From positions 1,881,847 through 1,945,846 of the forward strand of contig NZ_LT630337.1 of NCBI RefSeq assembly GCF_900117315.1: a stretch of DNA of 64,000 nucleotides, given 5' to 3'. The notes under the pieces were generated by a model. It worked only from the letters and a program-made list of their open reading frames with translations. It was not told where the DNA came from and did not search any database. The DNA comes from Bacillus massilinigeriensis. Its GTDB lineage: Bacteria > Bacillota > Bacilli > Bacillales > Cytobacillaceae. This document shows, piece by piece, positions 1 to 8,022 of the stretch; positions within the stretch are counted from its first letter, which is position 1, and every line of letters begins with the position of its first letter. Position numbers and translations under genes: made by a program.

Positions 1-251
1 TCACCAAATTGCTCCTTCACGTATTGAGCTAATTCGATTACATCATCTTCATTCGTTACATCAGCAGGAAAGATTTCAGCAGAAGGGATTTTTTTCGTAG
101 CATTGATTTCCTCAGCAGTCTCAAGAAGCTTGGATTTTGTTCGCCCAACTAATATAACCTTTGCCCCTTCGTTCGCGAGACGAATAGCCGTTGCCTTTCC
201 AATACCACTGCCTGCACCAGTAATTACAGCAACTGTTTGTAAAAACCTCAT
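1..251 (-). CDS. Short-chain dehydrogenase/reductase, N-terminal part
   Basis: Partial gene that runs off the left edge; 83 codons are visible. The N-terminus carries the SDR cofactor motif TGAGSGIG (about residues 11-18), followed by a Rossmann beta-alpha-beta and a VGR basic residue pair typical of NADP binding, then the PADVT adenine-ring motif. The start is the ATG at 251, preceded by a GGGGGAG ribosome binding site at good spacing; a TTG one codon upstream is possible. The gene is downstream of the fadE-like gene on the same strand, so it is probably the last visible member of that acyl-CoA operon. The substrate cannot be told; 3-hydroxyacyl or 2,4-dienoyl-CoA derivatives are guesses from context. 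Confidence 0.85.
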   Translation of the reverse strand, partial: MRFLQTVAVITGAGSGIGKATAIRLANEGAKVILVGRTKSKLLETAEEINATKKIPSAEIFPADVTNEDDVIELAQYVKEQFG

Positions 252-283
252 CAATACTTCTCCCCCTTGTTAACTATTTTTTT

Positions 284-332
284 CACAAATAGATTTTTAC
301 AAATCCTTAATAAGAAGGTTGATCTATTTGTG
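284..332. repeat. Perfect 11-bp inverted repeat between fadE-like gene and SDR
   Basis: CACAAATAGAT at 284-294 is exactly complementary to ATCTATTTGTG at 322-332, with a 27-nt loop. It lies in the 117-bp gap between the stop of the acyl-CoA dehydrogenase and the SDR start. There is no clean T-run directly after the stem on the minus strand, so it may be an mRNA-processing or attenuation hairpin, or a protein-binding site, rather than a simple terminator. Confidence 0.55.
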
Positions 333-368
333 TCCCCACACCTTTTTTTATCCTTTAATTTAAATCAA

Positions 369-2147
369 TTATGAGCAGACATATTGACCTACAGAATATT
401 GTCTTTCTGCTATTTGGCGGTTACGCTCATAGCTTTTACCCTGGGTTTGATACCTACCGCATTCTCTAACAATAAGTCCTGAAAGCTTGCGGCTTCTTTC
501 ACCATTTATTAGATCCGCAGTAAGAGAACGGGCAATTCTTTCTACCTCCCAAAGGGCGTTTTGCAAGTAGGTTTGAGTTAATTGAATCTTAATTGAAGAT
601 TCCTTAACTCCGTTTTTAAGCAAGGATTTATAAGTTCGGTACACACTTGATTCTGTAGCAAATAGATAGATAGCAAGATCAGCCAGACGCATTAATGCTT
701 CCTGTTCATTCACTAGATTCGGACCAAACGCCTCAAAGGTTAGCCCAGCACACACTAGGAATAGATTTCTTATTACATCAACGGCTGCCCGTTCTGAAGC
801 AAGCTCTCCTTCATAAGCATGGCCTCCGTTTTGCAGCTCTTGAAGAGCCTCCTCCACTTTCACCTGAAGATTGATTTCTCCCTTCATGGCTTTACGGAAA
901 AGATGAGTCGGGATGAGCAGACGATTAATTTCATTTGTTCCTTCAAAAATCCGATTAATTCTTGAATCACGATACATTTGTTCAATCCCATAATCTTTAA
1001 TAAAACCTGCCCCGCCATGTAGCTGAAGGGCTTCGTCTGCTACATAATCCAAAGTTTCAGAGCCAAACACCTTGCAAATTGCACATTCTGTTGCATATTC
1101 ACTTAGTTTTTTTGCGATGAGCCTTTGATCAGTAGATTCATATAATCCACCTAAGGCGTCCTCTAATTGAGCAGCTGTCCGGTATTGAACAGACTCTGCA
1201 GCGTAAATTTGAGAGGCCATTTTTGCCACTTTTTCCTTTGAAGCCGGAAAATCAGCAATCGCCTTCCCAAACTGCTTTCGTTCTTGAATATAGGAAATGG
1301 TCATTTTTAAACCTTGCTTTGCTCCACCCATACAAGCAAAACCAAGATTAAAGCGTCCTAGATTTAATACGTTTAGAGCGATGACATGCCCCTTTCCTAT
1401 TTCACCAAGGACATTTTCAACAGGGACCTCGCAATCCTCTAAAATTACTGATCTCGTTGAAGATCCTTTGATTCCCATCTTCTCTTCCTCTGGACCTAGA
1501 GAAAGTCCTGGAAAACCTTTTTCTACAATAAAAGCTGTAAAATGTTCCCCATCGACCTTCGCGTAAACTATGAATGTATCGGAGAAAACGGCATTTGTAA
1601 TAAAGATTTTCGTACCATTTAAAATATAATGAGTTCCCGCCTCATTTAATCTTGCAGTTGTTTGAGCAGATAAAGCATCAGACCCCGCATTTGGTTCAGT
1701 TAAGCAATAGGCACCAATGTATTCCCCAGAGGCAAGCTTAGGTAAATATTTTGCCTTTTGCTCTTCTGTTCCAAAATAAGTAATCGGTAATGTTGCGATA
1801 CATGTATGATTCGATTGAGCAACTCCATAGCTTCCTGTTATCCCGACATGCTCCCCTACAATTCCTTTACTTATTTTGTCTAAGCCTAGTCCTCCATATT
1901 GTTCAGGAACACTATGGGCAAGCAATCCTAGATTACCGGCTTTATGCAATAAAGACACAATTAGCTCGATATTTTGCTTTTCTATTTCCTCTTTTTGTGG
2001 AATGACTTCCTTTTCGATAAACTGTTTAGCCGTCGCACCAATCATGCGATGCTCATCACTTACATCCTCTGGTGTAAATAGATGGTGTAAATCTAATGGT
2101 GAATATAAAAAGCTTGCGCCTTCTTTGATTTGTTCAGTTTTATTCAT
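369..2147 (-). CDS. fadE: Acyl-CoA dehydrogenase, FadE/YusJ type
   Basis: A flavoprotein of 592 aa that catalyses the first, FAD-dependent step of fatty-acid beta-oxidation (acyl-CoA to trans-2-enoyl-CoA). The length matches B. subtilis FadE (YusJ, about 594 aa), which has an extra C-terminal helical domain of roughly 180 aa beyond the usual dehydrogenase core. Visible landmarks are CLTEPNAGSD (FAD/substrate loop), LHGGAGF, and FEGTNEINR with the catalytic glutamate near residue 400. The ATG at 2147 follows AAGGTGA at good spacing. It is the fourth gene of the operon starting at 4451, 25 bp after the ComB-like gene. Identity as an acyl-CoA dehydrogenase is certain; the chain-length preference is not visible. 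Confidence 0.93.
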   Translation of the reverse strand: MNKTEQIKEGASFLYSPLDLHHLFTPEDVSDEHRMIGATAKQFIEKEVIPQKEEIEKQNIELIVSLLHKAGNLGLLAHSVPEQYGGLGLDKISKGIVGEHVGITGSYGVAQSNHTCIATLPITYFGTEEQKAKYLPKLASGEYIGAYCLTEPNAGSDALSAQTTARLNEAGTHYILNGTKIFITNAVFSDTFIVYAKVDGEHFTAFIVEKGFPGLSLGPEEEKMGIKGSSTRSVILEDCEVPVENVLGEIGKGHVIALNVLNLGRFNLGFACMGGAKQGLKMTISYIQERKQFGKAIADFPASKEKVAKMASQIYAAESVQYRTAAQLEDALGGLYESTDQRLIAKKLSEYATECAICKVFGSETLDYVADEALQLHGGAGFIKDYGIEQMYRDSRINRIFEGTNEINRLLIPTHLFRKAMKGEINLQVKVEEALQELQNGGHAYEGELASERAAVDVIRNLFLVCAGLTFEAFGPNLVNEQEALMRLADLAIYLFATESSVYRTYKSLLKNGVKESSIKIQLTQTYLQNALWEVERIARSLTADLINGERSRKLSGLIVRECGRYQTQGKSYERNRQIAERQYSVGQYVCS

Positions 2148-2172
2148 TCTTGGTCACCTTCCGTATGGATTG

Positions 2173-2925
2173 TCACTTATAGGCGTTATATGTTTTTTCA
2201 GTTACTACTTTTATTCCATCTAAAATTGGCACGATTGGTACAGTACCCTTTTCTGCAGCCAGGCTTAACTCATCCATTATGTCGTAACGATCAAAAAATT
2301 GACCTACATAAGAGGAATGTAGTACCTCATAGGAATCGTTCATTTGAAGCTGATAAAAGGATAGTGCTGCCTTAGCCGAGTCAGTTAATTCAATGGGATT
2401 CTCGTAATCTTGTAAAAGACAGCTAATAAAATGTCCTGCACCGTAGAAATCCTCCAAACTAAACTCCCCTGAATTCCCAGAGCAGACCACCACAATAGTG
2501 TAGTCATCCTCCATTTCCTCTTGAACACTTCTTGCAACAAATGGGTTATTTAACAGAGAAGCGATGTAGACCTTATTTGCATTCGAGGATTTTCTTAGCG
2601 CAACCGTTCCATTGGTTGTGGAAAGTATTAAGGTCCTACCTTTTATAACTTTTCGAATTTCTGTTGGATTGGGATAAATAAATCCTTCAATGGGTTTGAT
2701 ATTCAGCTCTCCTGCTAAAACGAAATCCCCTGTTTGCTCCTTGGAGATCCTTAATCCTTCCTCTGGAGTAAGTACGGGTATGACCTCGTTTGCACCGTCC
2801 TTTAAGGCAGATGTTATCGTAGTTGTAGCCAGCAGCACATCCAATACAACAGCTAGCTTCGAACCCTTCTCCATTTTTTCCTCACTAATATCTTCCTTCC
2901 TTAAAAGAAGGTGAATTTTTACCAT
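2173..2925 (-). CDS. ComB-family (2-phosphosulfolactate phosphatase-like) protein
   Basis: A 250-aa protein of the ComB family, whose founding member dephosphorylates 2-phosphosulfolactate in archaeal coenzyme M synthesis. Family landmarks are VVLDVLLATTTI, AGELNIKPIEGF, STTNGTVAL and the SGEFSLEDFYGAG segment. The usual pattern as I remember it is DVLRAT and TTNGTRAL; here both arginines are replaced (Leu and Val), so the substrate probably differs. Coenzyme M synthesis is not expected in this organism. The gene sits between a CoA-ester kinase-like gene and fadE. I chose the ATG at 2925, which follows a TGAGGTG ribosome binding site; a TTG four codons upstream overlaps that site. A role on a phosphorylated hydroxyacyl intermediate is inference from context. 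Confidence 0.75.
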   Translation of the reverse strand: MVKIHLLLRKEDISEEKMEKGSKLAVVLDVLLATTTITSALKDGANEVIPVLTPEEGLRISKEQTGDFVLAGELNIKPIEGFIYPNPTEIRKVIKGRTLILSTTNGTVALRKSSNANKVYIASLLNNPFVARSVQEEMEDDYTIVVVCSGNSGEFSLEDFYGAGHFISCLLQDYENPIELTDSAKAALSFYQLQMNDSYEVLHSSYVGQFFDRYDIMDELSLAAEKGTVPIVPILDGIKVVTEKTYNAYK

Positions 2926-2937
2926 ATCGCACCTCAA

Positions 2938-4014
2938 CTATTGTCTGTTTAAAGCTACATTAGTAGCATGAGAAATTAGGCTTTGAACATAAACATTAAA
3001 TTTAGAAAACCTTTGGTCATTTGTTTGACCCTTTTTATAGCGATAATATATTTGCTGGCAAATGACTGCTAGCTTAAAGTAAGCAAAGGTCAAATAAAAG
3101 TTGAGATTGGTTACATCTCTTCCGCTCTTTTGGGCATATGCCTCTATAAATTGTTCCCTTGTCATAAAGCCATCATATATCGCAGTTACAGGTGGTTTCC
3201 CTAACCCATTCTTAAGTAATTCTGGATCATTAGGCATTGTCCAATAACTCATGGCTGCTCCAAGGTCTGCAAGGGGATCTCCAACCGTCGTCATTTCCCA
3301 ATCAAAAAGACCAATCATTTTCTCGTAATCCTCACTAAACATGGCGTTATTTAGCTTATAGTCATAATGAATAATGGCAGCGTCATGCTTAGCAGGGGCA
3401 TTTTCCTCTAACCATTTCATTAAGGAGGATGCTTCCTTTACTTCATCAGTCTTCGCACGCTCATAGCGAGAATTCCAGCCTTGAACCTGTCTTTGCATAA
3501 ATCCTTCAGGCTTACTGATTTCAACTAAACCTGTGTTTTTATAATCAATAGCATGAAGATTGGCGAGCTGACTAACCATCGTTTCAGATATTTGCCAGCA
3601 AAGCTCCCTTGTTACCTCCGTTCCACTCGGGAATGACGTATCTAAGACAACACCATGCTTTCTTTCCATTAGGAAAAAAGGACTCCCCACAACAGATGTA
3701 TCATCTGAAAACAATAATGGCTTAGGTGCTGCGTCAAATAGAGGATTCAACTCCGTTAATATTCGAAACTCTCTTTCCATGTCATGTGCTTTTGGGGCAA
3801 CCGGACCAAGTGGAGGTCTTCTCAAAACACCCTCCCATTCTCCAATCTTAATTTGATAGGTGAGATTCGAATGACCAGCAGAAAATTGTAGGAGCTCTAG
3901 TGGTTGTGATGGTAAATCTTTAAAATGTAAGCGAAGAAAATTCTCTAATTCTTGTAAATTGAGTTCCTCTCCTTTGCGGACAGGAATTGTGTCATCATGG
4001 ATTTGCTTTTGCAT
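2938..4014 (-). CDS. APH-family phosphotransferase, ACAD10/11 kinase-domain / LvaA-like
   Basis: A 358-aa aminoglycoside-phosphotransferase-fold protein of the subgroup that forms the kinase domain of human ACAD10/ACAD11 and the bacterial levulinate kinase LvaA, which phosphorylate 4-hydroxyacyl-CoA. N-terminal nucleotide-binding features are SAGHSNLTYQI and VLRRPPLGP; the catalytic loop is IIHYDYKLNNAMF (near residue 215) and the metal-binding motif is GLFDWEMTTVGDP. It is not expected to be an antibiotic-resistance enzyme. The ATG at 4014 follows AAAGGAG. The ComB-like gene begins 12 bp after its stop, so the two are translationally close. Partner dehydrogenase of the right subgroup: 8894-10102. 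Confidence 0.85.
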   Translation of the reverse strand: MQKQIHDDTIPVRKGEELNLQELENFLRLHFKDLPSQPLELLQFSAGHSNLTYQIKIGEWEGVLRRPPLGPVAPKAHDMEREFRILTELNPLFDAAPKPLLFSDDTSVVGSPFFLMERKHGVVLDTSFPSGTEVTRELCWQISETMVSQLANLHAIDYKNTGLVEISKPEGFMQRQVQGWNSRYERAKTDEVKEASSLMKWLEENAPAKHDAAIIHYDYKLNNAMFSEDYEKMIGLFDWEMTTVGDPLADLGAAMSYWTMPNDPELLKNGLGKPPVTAIYDGFMTREQFIEAYAQKSGRDVTNLNFYLTFAYFKLAVICQQIYYRYKKGQTNDQRFSKFNVYVQSLISHATNVALNRQ

Positions 4015-4052
4015 GATTATTCTCCTTTGTAGATTGAATATTGCGAATTTTA

Positions 4053-4451
4053 TTAATGGGCAAGATAACTCTTTAAACCTTCCTTTAATAATCCAGGGAT
4101 TGGTGCGCTCTTTTGCTTTTCAAAATCAAAGTAAACAATGATTGCATTTGCTTTAGCGATTATTTCTCCAGTTTGCGAGCAAATAATATCGTGCTCCAAT
4201 TGGAAACTCTTTGTTCCAATACGGGAGACGTAGGTATTAATTGTCATTTGTTGATTAAAATATCCTTGGTTGACAAAATCACACTTTGTTGAGGCAAGGA
4301 TAAAATTCCATTCCTTTGAACTAATGTTGTAGCCTATTTCTTCGAAAAAACGTATCCGTGCTTCCTCCAAATAGCTGAAGTAGCTAGCATTATTGACATG
4401 CCCTAATGCATCTGTCTCACCAAAGCGTGGAATAATGGAAATTCTACTCAC
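4053..4451 (-). CDS. Hot-dog acyl-CoA thioesterase (4HBT/YbgC type)
   Basis: A 132-aa single hot-dog domain protein of the 4-hydroxybenzoyl-CoA thioesterase family. The N-terminal signature ETDALGHVNNASYFSYLEE holds the catalytic Asp and the long central helix. Such enzymes hydrolyse acyl-CoA and may relieve CoA trapping in the catabolic operon. The start is a GTG at 4451 with GGAGGGAG upstream. It is the first gene of the operon running down to position 369 and beyond, and lies 142 bp downstream of the TetR palindrome at 4593-4610. The exact substrate is unknown. Confidence 0.85.
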   Translation of the reverse strand: MSRISIIPRFGETDALGHVNNASYFSYLEEARIRFFEEIGYNISSKEWNFILASTKCDFVNQGYFNQQMTINTYVSRIGTKSFQLEHDIICSQTGEIIAKANAIIVYFDFEKQKSAPIPGLLKEGLKSYLAH

Positions 4452-4592
4452 CCTCTCACTCCCTCCTTATTCTCCTAATAAGTACCTCTTCTATAAAAAG
4501 CTCTTTTATCCAATTAATCTATGAAACAAACTCTAAAAATATTTGTTATTAGCTGTTTTTTTCATATTCAAAGGATCATTGGCATTGACTTA

Positions 4593-4610
4593 ATACTAAC
4601 CAGTTGGTAT
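4593..4610. promoter_or_regulatory. Probable TetR-family operator, operon 1
   Basis: An 18-bp near-palindrome, ATACTAAC-CA-GTTGGTAT, with one mismatch between half-sites. The same palindrome, differing only in the central base, lies at 10119-10136 before the second acyl-CoA operon. It is between the end of the TetR gene and the thioesterase gene, where a regulator of the 4451-369 operon would act. A clear minus-strand -35/-10 pair is not obvious here. Confidence 0.7.
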
Positions 4611-4690
4611 GTAAAAAATAGACCGTTCCAAGGAGTATTTCTTCGCAATGAAGACAATCTCCAGAACGCAATATTATTAGATACTATTAA

Positions 4691-5257
4691 TTAGTTTATC
4701 TGGATTCCATTCAAAAGCATTTCCACATAAATCTCAGATACCTCTCGCTCAGATAAGCTTCCCTTTGGGCTAAACCATTGATATGTCCAGTTCATGATTC
4801 CAAGAATTCCAAACGTCACAATGATTGGGTTTAGGTCATTTCGGAATTCCTTTTTTTCAATGCCCTCTTTCACCAATCTCTCAATATTCAAACGATATTG
4901 GTCCCGTTTCGGCATGATTTTTGTCAGACTTTCCTCGCTTAGATTTTTCATTTCACGAAAAAAGATTCTTGCGCTTGAGCCTTGTTTTTTTATACTAGTC
5001 AATGACATATAAACGATCTCAAACAATTTGCTTTTACTATCCTTCGTGGTATCATTCAATATACTTTCCTGATGCTCCAGTAGCTCATCAATGTATCTTA
5101 ATTGGATATCCATTAACAATTCTTCTTTACTAGAAAAGTAATAATAAAAAGTCCCTTTTGTCACGCCAAGTGAATCGACGATATCCTGAATAGATGTTTC
5201 ACTATAACCCTTTTTTTCAAATAAGAATACACTTTGCTCTGTAATTTTTTCCTTCAC
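4691..5257 (-). CDS. TetR-family regulator of the acyl-CoA genes
   Basis: A 188-aa TetR-family repressor. The N-terminal helix-turn-helix is clear: GYSETSIQDIVDSLGVTKG followed by TFYYYFSSKEELL (residues about 16-50). The C-terminal ligand domain resembles those of fatty-acid regulators that sense acyl-CoA, but the ligand cannot be read from sequence. The start is a GTG at 5257 with GAGG eight bases upstream. It lies between two acyl-CoA operons that share a palindrome, which makes it their likely repressor. Just upstream of its own start, at 5305-5312, is one half-site (ACATACCA), so weak autoregulation is possible. Confidence 0.88.
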   Translation of the reverse strand: MKEKITEQSVFLFEKKGYSETSIQDIVDSLGVTKGTFYYYFSSKEELLMDIQLRYIDELLEHQESILNDTTKDSKSKLFEIVYMSLTSIKKQGSSARIFFREMKNLSEESLTKIMPKRDQYRLNIERLVKEGIEKKEFRNDLNPIIVTFGILGIMNWTYQWFSPKGSLSEREVSEIYVEMLLNGIQIN

Positions 5258-5355
5258 CTTAGTGTCCTCACAATCTTAAAAATTATCTTAGAATTATATC
5301 ATATACATACCACTCCTAATCCACATTTAAAATATCTTTGAATGATATTTTTATG

Positions 5356-5410
5356 AGAAAGCGCCAAAAATCATTTTTTGTTCAAACTCTTTTCCTTTTT
5401 GACGCTTTCT
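5356..5410 (-). terminator. Hairpin after acyl-CoA ligase operon
   Basis: AGAAAGCGCCAAAAA (5356-5370) pairs with TTTTTGACGCTTTCT (5396-5410) with one mismatch and a 25-nt loop. It is 12 bp beyond the ligase stop and before the TetR gene, so it probably ends the 10102-5423 operon. Confidence 0.6.
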
Positions 5411-5422
5411 TCATTATTTAGA

Positions 5423-7036
5423 TTATGATTGCTTTGCTTCTTCTCTTAATGCACGGCGAAGGATCTTTCCTACTCCTGTTTTTGGAAGCTCTGCTCGGAA
5501 TTCTACAATTTTTGGTATCTTATAGGCTGATAAATTTTCTTTACAGTATTGAACAATTTCTTCCTCTGTGGCCGCTTTGCCGGCCTTTAGTACGATGACA
5601 GCCTTAATGGTTTCACCGCGGTAGGCATCAGGTACTCCAATAACAACAGCCTCCTGTACAGAAGGATGTTCATACAATACCTCTTCAATATCACGAGGAT
5701 ATACGTTGTAACCGCTTGCAATGATAAGGTCTTTTTTGCGGTCAACGATATATAAGTATCCATCTTCATCTACCCTTGCGATATCACCTGTGAATAACCA
5801 GCCATCTCTTAAGGTTTCCGCTGTTTCCTCTGGCATGTTCCAGTAACCCTTCATGACTTGTGGACCTTTAATAATAAGCTCTCCTAATTCACCTGTAGGG
5901 ACCTCTTCTGTTCCAGTTGCTAAATCAACAATTTTATAATCAGTTGAAGGATAGCCGATTCCTACACTACCTGGTTTTCTCTCAGCAAATACCGGATTAC
6001 AGTGTGTAACTGGTGATGCCTCGGATAACCCGTAGCCTTCAAGGATTTTCGATCCAGTCTTTCCTTCGAATTCCCTCATAAGCTCAAGTGGCATTGGAGC
6101 ACTCCCACTATTGCAGGTCTCGATACAATTTATACCATATTCCTCTGCACGTGGGTGATTGGTAATAGCCACATACATGGTTGGAACTCCAGGGAAAATC
6201 GTTGGTTGTTCCTGCTTAATTGTATTCAGCACCTCTTCTAAATCAAAGCGCGGCAGCATGATGGAATCTGAAGCTGTATAAATGGCATAGTTCATACATG
6301 AGGTCATTCCAAAAACATGGAAAAGTGGAATAACTGTTAGAAAGCGCTCCTTTCCCACATTTACGCTTGGTTTAAAAAACTCAGTAGTTTGTACAATATT
6401 TGCTACCAGATTTCTATGGGTAAGCATAGCCCCTTTGGATCGACCTGTAGTTCCTCCTGTATATTGAAGAACGGCAACATCATGCTCAGGTTCAATATCA
6501 ACTGGAGTAAATTGCATTTTTCCAACGGTTAGGAATTGGTCAAAGGAGGAATCATCTCCAAAGCTTTGCTCTGATGGCTGTAGACTAACCACCACGATAT
6601 TTTTAAGATTCGTATTCCCCTGAACTGATTTAAGTCGTGGGTATAAGGCATCAAATACAACTACGGTTTCAGCACCTGAATCCTTTAGAATATATTCTAT
6701 TTCTCTTTCGACTAACATTGGGTTCATTTGTGTGACAATTGCTCCTGACATTAGAGCACCGTAGTAAGAAATTACATATTGAGGGCAGTTAGGCAACATA
6801 ATTCCAACTCGGTCACCTTTTTGCACACCTACTGATTGTAGGGATGCAGCAAATGCTGTTGCTGCTTGCAGAAGCTCTTGGTAAGTTATTTTTTTCGTGT
6901 AGAAGGTAATGGCTTGATTTTGAGGATACTCGGCTGCAGTGTCTTGAAGGAGTTGTGGAACTGATTTATTTGGAATATCAATTTCTTTTGCAATTGAATC
7001 TGGATAATGGGCTAACCAAGCTTTCTTTTCACTCAT
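5423..7036 (-). CDS. Long-chain fatty-acid-CoA ligase (LcfB-like)
   Basis: A 537-aa AMP-forming acyl-CoA synthetase that activates a fatty or hydroxy acid to its CoA thioester through an acyl-adenylate. Motifs in order are YTGGTTGRSKGAMLTH (AMP/phosphate loop, about residue 200), GYGLSEASPV, the hinge motif GWLFTGDIARVD, DRKKDLII and the C-terminal catalytic lysine in KTGVGKILRR. The length is close to B. subtilis LcfB (YhfL). The ATG at 7036 has GGAGG seven bases upstream. It is the last gene of the operon starting at 10102. Chain length is uncertain; medium- or long-chain, or a hydroxyacid, all fit. Confidence 0.9.
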   Translation of the reverse strand: MSEKKAWLAHYPDSIAKEIDIPNKSVPQLLQDTAAEYPQNQAITFYTKKITYQELLQAATAFAASLQSVGVQKGDRVGIMLPNCPQYVISYYGALMSGAIVTQMNPMLVEREIEYILKDSGAETVVVFDALYPRLKSVQGNTNLKNIVVVSLQPSEQSFGDDSSFDQFLTVGKMQFTPVDIEPEHDVAVLQYTGGTTGRSKGAMLTHRNLVANIVQTTEFFKPSVNVGKERFLTVIPLFHVFGMTSCMNYAIYTASDSIMLPRFDLEEVLNTIKQEQPTIFPGVPTMYVAITNHPRAEEYGINCIETCNSGSAPMPLELMREFEGKTGSKILEGYGLSEASPVTHCNPVFAERKPGSVGIGYPSTDYKIVDLATGTEEVPTGELGELIIKGPQVMKGYWNMPEETAETLRDGWLFTGDIARVDEDGYLYIVDRKKDLIIASGYNVYPRDIEEVLYEHPSVQEAVVIGVPDAYRGETIKAVIVLKAGKAATEEEIVQYCKENLSAYKIPKIVEFRAELPKTGVGKILRRALREEAKQS

Positions 7037-7070
7037 AGGATTACCTCCATTTAATTAGGATTAATTATTT

Positions 7071-7823
7071 TTAAAAAGTACTTCCCCCGCCGTCTACGGA
7101 GAGTGTTGCTCCGGTTATAAAGGATGCCTCATCCGATGCTAAAAATAGCACAGCTTCTGCGACTTCTTCAGGTTTACCAATTCTACCAAGTGCATTAGCT
7201 CTAGAAATAATAGGCCACTTTCTTTCATTGTTTTTCCAGCCTTCAATAATATCTGTATCAATTACACCCGGTGCGATGGCGTTGACTCGAATAGAGTATT
7301 TTCCATATTCCAATGCAGCATTTTTTGTCAACAGGATTAAACCACCCTTTGAGGCATTGTAGGCAGCAACATATTTTTGACCCTTTAACCCTAGGAGACT
7401 TGCTGTGTTAATAATGGATCCACCACCTGATTTAATCATTTCTGGAACAGCGTATTTAATTCCAAGAAAGGCACCTTTTAAATTAATGTTTACAATTTGG
7501 TCCCATTCTTCTTCTGTCAAATCAACACTTCTGACCTCACTCTGACCAATTCCTGCATTATTAAAAAGAATATGTATCGCTCCGTACGCTTTTGTCGCCT
7601 GCGAAACAACCTCCTTGACGTGCCCTGAATTTGTTACATCCGTTTCGATAAAAATGGATTCTCCTCCAAAGTCAGAGATCATTTTTACCGTTTCTTGACC
7701 ACCGGTTGAATTAAGATCAGCAACGACTACCTTTGCACCTTCTTTAGCAAATTTTATGGCAGTCGCTCTACCAATTCCTCCAGCTCCACCTGTCACAATA
7801 GCTACCTTATTTTCTAATCTCAC
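7071..7823 (-). CDS. Short-chain dehydrogenase/reductase
   Basis: A 250-aa NAD(P)-dependent SDR of the FabG-like classical group. Motifs are TGGAGGIG (cofactor), NNAGIG, the catalytic Ser in NTASLLG, and YNASK with Tyr and Lys; the C-terminus ends in the SVDGG motif. An open frame continues 47 codons upstream, but I prefer the GTG at 7823, which follows GAGGAGGGG and begins exactly where SDRs normally begin (VRLENKVAIVTGG). It lies 34 bp before the acyl-CoA ligase. It probably oxidises or reduces a hydroxyacyl-CoA of the pathway. Confidence 0.88.
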   Translation of the reverse strand: MRLENKVAIVTGGAGGIGRATAIKFAKEGAKVVVADLNSTGGQETVKMISDFGGESIFIETDVTNSGHVKEVVSQATKAYGAIHILFNNAGIGQSEVRSVDLTEEEWDQIVNINLKGAFLGIKYAVPEMIKSGGGSIINTASLLGLKGQKYVAAYNASKGGLILLTKNAALEYGKYSIRVNAIAPGVIDTDIIEGWKNNERKWPIISRANALGRIGKPEEVAEAVLFLASDEASFITGATLSVDGGGSTF

Positions 7824-7946
7824 GCTTCCCCTCCTCACATTCCATTCTCCTTGTTTTTCTTCATTCAAGGATTGATATATTAATTCGTCAGAAACTACCA
7901 AAAAACCTCCAAATTTACTAAAATATAGAATTTTTTTGACGATCAG

Positions 7947-7986
7947 CCTAGTTAAGGGGCGCATTTGCGATATCTAACGCCCCTAG
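7947..7986 (-). repeat. GC-rich hairpin between the two SDR genes
   Basis: AGGGGCG at 7955-7961 pairs with CGCCCCT at 7978-7984, extended by CTAG outside it with a 3-nt bulge. It lies in the 199-bp gap between the SDR genes and is not followed by a T-run on the minus strand. Partial termination or mRNA processing between the first two and the last two genes of the operon is possible. A frame of the SDR gene runs through it, which argues for the later GTG start. Confidence 0.5.
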
Positions 7987-8022
7987 GTAAGCTGCAACGA
8001 TTGACAAGGATATCCTTTGTTC

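Noticed and set aside
2938..4014. Aminoglycoside-resistance phosphotransferase
   Set aside because: The fold is APH, but motifs and neighbours match the ACAD10/11 and LvaA group, so a resistance call would be misleading.
4585..4613. Plus-strand promoter TTGACT - 17 bp - TATGTA overlapping the TetR palindrome
   Set aside because: It reads away from every gene on that strand; kept only as a coincidence or possible antisense start.
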